Shown one piece after another: positions 5,315 to 7,157 of a DNA stretch of 7,157 bases. Every line of letters begins with the position of its first letter. Position 1 is the stretch's first letter. The stretch comes from Bacteroidota bacterium (lineage in GTDB: Bacteria; Bacteroidota; Bacteroidia; B-17B0; Aurantibacillaceae). The notes under the pieces were generated by a model. It was not told the DNA's origin and made no database searches. It saw nothing but the letters and a program-made list of their open reading frames with translations. Location: NCBI GenBank assembly GCA_025360565.1, contig JANYBY010000077.1:1-7157 (forward strand). Direction: 5' to 3'. A program made the translations under genes and the position numbers.

Positions 5315-7157
5315 TTAAGCGTAATTACGTTGAGCTAATTTAATATTCTCAAACTTCAATTCTTCTTTGTGCAATTCAAAATTGCTTTCGCCTTTGTATT
5401 CCCATGCGGAAACGTAGGCAAAATTATCATCATCGCGTAAAGCTTCACCGTCCGGCGTTTGGTATTCTTCACGAAAATGTCCGCCGCAGCTTTCATTTCT
5501 ATTCAACGCATCTTTACACATTAATTCTCCAAGTTCAATAAAATCGGCAACGCGATGCGCTTTTTCCAATTCAGGATTAAATTCATCATTCGTTCCCGGC
5601 ACACGAACATCCTGCCAGAACTCCGCTTTTAATTTTTGAATTTCGGTAATGGCAGAAGTTAAACCTTCTTTGTTACGCGCCATACCGCATTTATCCCACA
5701 TAATTTTTCCTAAACGTTTGTGAAAATTATCAACCGACTTTGTTCCCTTGATAGAAAATAATTTATCAATACGCGCTTGTACTTCCCCTTCCGCTTTTAC
5801 AAACGCTTCGTTGTCGGTTGGTATGGCTTTGGTTCGAATTTCTTCCGCTAAATAATCTCCGATTGTATATGGGATCACAAAATACCCATCGGCTAAACCC
5901 TGCATCAATGCCGATGCTCCTAAACGGTTTGCACCGTGATCAGAAAAGTTAGCTTCTCCTAAAGCATAAAGACCGGGAATGGTTGTCATTAAATTATAAT
6001 CAACCCACAAACCGCCCATGGTATAATGCACGGCCGGGTAAATACGCATTGGCATTTCGTACGGATTTTCATCCGTAATTTGTTTGTACATATCAAACAG
6101 GTTACCGTATTTTTCTTTCACAACTTCTTTCCCCAAACGCATAATTTCATCTTTGCTTGGGTTATGTAAGTTGTGTTTTGTTGCTTCAATTTTTCCGTAA
6201 CGCTCAGTATTAGCTGCAAAATCTAAATACACAGCCATTTTACTTGAGCCTACTCCGTAACCAGCATCGCAACGCTCTTTGGCGGCACGGCTGGCAACGT
6301 CACGCGGCACTAAATTTCCAAATGCCGGGTATCTTCTTTCTAAATAATAATCTCTTTCGTCTTCAGGAATATCAACTGCTTTTCTGTTATCATCTTTCTT
6401 TTTTGGTACCCAAATTCTTCCATCGTTACGTAATGATTCGCTCATCAACGTTAATTTTGATTGATGATCGCCGGAAACAGGAATACAAGTTGGATGAATT
6501 TGTGTATAACAAGGATTACCAAAGAACGCACCTTTTTTGTGTGCCTTCCAAGCCGCGGTAACATTACAGCCCATGGCATTGGTAGATAAATAAAATACGT
6601 TGCCGTAACCGCCGGTGCATAATAAAACGGCGTGACCAAAATGACGTTCCAATTTTCCGGTAACAAGATCGCGAGCAATAATACCGCGTGCTTTTCCGTC
6701 AATGGTAACAACATCCATCATTTCGTGGCGTGTACATAAAGTAACCGCGCCCATTCCAACCTGGCGTTGCAGAGCGCTGTAGGCCCCTAATAATAATTGC
6801 TGCCCGGTTTGCCCTGCAGCATAAAATGTACGTTGTACCTGTGTACCGCCAAACGAACGGTTACTTAATGTTCCGCCATACTCACGCGCAAAGGGAACGC
6901 CTTGTGCCACGCACTGATCAATAATATTTCCCGAAACTTCGGCAAGGCGGTGAACGTTAGCTTCGCGCGCACGGTAATCGCCTCCTTTAATGGTATCGTA
7001 AAATAAACGGTAAACGCTGTCACCGTCATTTTGATAATTCTTTGCGGCATTAACCCCGCCTTGCGCTGCAATACTGTGCGCACGACGCGGCGAATCCTGA
7101 AAACAAAATACTTTTACTTTGTAACCCATTTCGGCTAAAGAGGCCGCGGCCGAAGAG
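5315..7157 (-). CDS. sdhA: Succinate dehydrogenase/fumarate reductase flavoprotein subunit (5' end outside window)
   Basis: This is the catalytic FAD subunit of complex II, interconverting succinate and fumarate in the TCA cycle or in fumarate respiration. The frame stays open to the window edge, and the codons before the ATG at 7129 read SSAAASLAE, part of the N-terminal Rossmann fold. So that ATG is internal, and the true start with the first glycines of the dinucleotide motif lies beyond 7157. Numbering from that Met: H18 in RRAHSIAAQGG is the FAD-linking histidine position; HPT at 212-214, E231 and R234 (ESLRNDGR), R276 (PRDVASR, the proton-transfer arginine position), H368 (VHYTMGG) and R402 (GANRLG) match substrate and active-site positions in E. 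coli SdhA; GEAN at 391-394 belongs to the FAD site. 613 residues are visible; I expect a few dozen are missing. sdhB follows after 13 bases. In this type the single cytochrome b subunit sdhC normally precedes sdhA and would lie just outside the window. Confidence 0.97.
   Translation of the reverse strand, partial: SSAAASLAEMGYKVKVFCFQDSPRRAHSIAAQGGVNAAKNYQNDGDSVYRLFYDTIKGGDYRAREANVHRLAEVSGNIIDQCVAQGVPFAREYGGTLSNRSFGGTQVQRTFYAAGQTGQQLLLGAYSALQRQVGMGAVTLCTRHEMMDVVTIDGKARGIIARDLVTGKLERHFGHAVLLCTGGYGNVFYLSTNAMGCNVTAAWKAHKKGAFFGNPCYTQIHPTCIPVSGDHQSKLTLMSESLRNDGRIWVPKKKDDNRKAVDIPEDERDYYLERRYPAFGNLVPRDVASRAAKERCDAGYGVGSSKMAVYLDFAANTERYGKIEATKHNLHNPSKDEIMRLGKEVVKEKYGNLFDMYKQITDENPYEMPMRIYPAVHYTMGGLWVDYNLMTTIPGLYALGEANFSDHGANRLGASALMQGLADGYFVIPYTIGDYLAEEIRTKAIPTDNEAFVKAEGEVQARIDKLFSIKGTKSVDNFHKRLGKIMWDKCGMARNKEGLTSAITEIQKLKAEFWQDVRVPGTNDEFNPELEKAHRVADFIELGELMCKDALNRNESCGGHFREEYQTPDGEALRDDDNFAYVSAWEYKGESNFELHKEELKFENIKLAQRNYA

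Noticed and set aside
6244..7083. Small open frames within sdhA on both strands (6244-6561 +, 6451-6714 -, 6865-7083 -).
   Set aside because: They lie out of frame in the unbroken sdhA coding region and show no supporting features.
7127..7129. ATG at 7129 (- strand) as the sdhA start.
   Set aside because: The upstream codons SSAAASLAE continue the conserved N-terminal FAD-binding fold, so the gene runs off the window.

Overview
The window looks like chromosome of a Bacteroidota bacterium. Two things point that way. The succinate dehydrogenase/fumarate reductase subunits carry the wording of the family's Bacteroidota branch. The three TPR proteins end in a juxtamembrane, coiled-coil and DSIxYAKRIQ sequence that I know mainly from this phylum. 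Start sites with A-rich leaders and no clear Shine-Dalgarno sequence fit as well. The species cannot be named from this stretch.

Left part (1-4476, + strand): three tandem paralogous genes, the first cut by the window edge. Each protein is a run of 40-residue tetratricopeptide repeats, a juxtamembrane segment, one transmembrane helix, a short coiled coil and a closing DSI(R/H)YAKRIQ..LLPTEKYI segment. Genes 2 and 3 also show N-terminal secretion signals, so the repeats should lie in the periplasm and the coil in the cytoplasm. The genes are packed head to tail: gene 1 stops directly against the ATG of gene 2 (TAAATG), and genes 2 and 3 overlap by four bases (ATGA). This suggests one mRNA with coupled translation.

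The point of most interest is what is missing. In larger relatives the DSIxYAxRIQ segment leads into a SpoIIE/PP2C-type phosphatase domain. Here all three proteins stop within about 20 residues of it, and no output domain is encoded in the window. The three copies are in exact residue register apart from one 12-residue insertion in gene 3, so the shared end looks like a fixed architecture and not decay.

Middle (4477-4527): a short convergent intergenic gap holding a perfect-stem hairpin with T-runs on both strands, a likely bidirectional terminator.

Right part (4528-7157, - strand): sdhB and most of sdhA, 13 bases apart and transcribed toward the TPR operon. All iron-sulfur cysteines of SdhB and the recognisable active-site residues of SdhA are present. 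sdhA runs off the right edge, and in this enzyme type the cytochrome b subunit sdhC would be expected just beyond it. The sdh genes are conserved core metabolism; the TPR array is the accessory, paralogous part. Nothing in the sequence links the two operons beyond the shared terminator.
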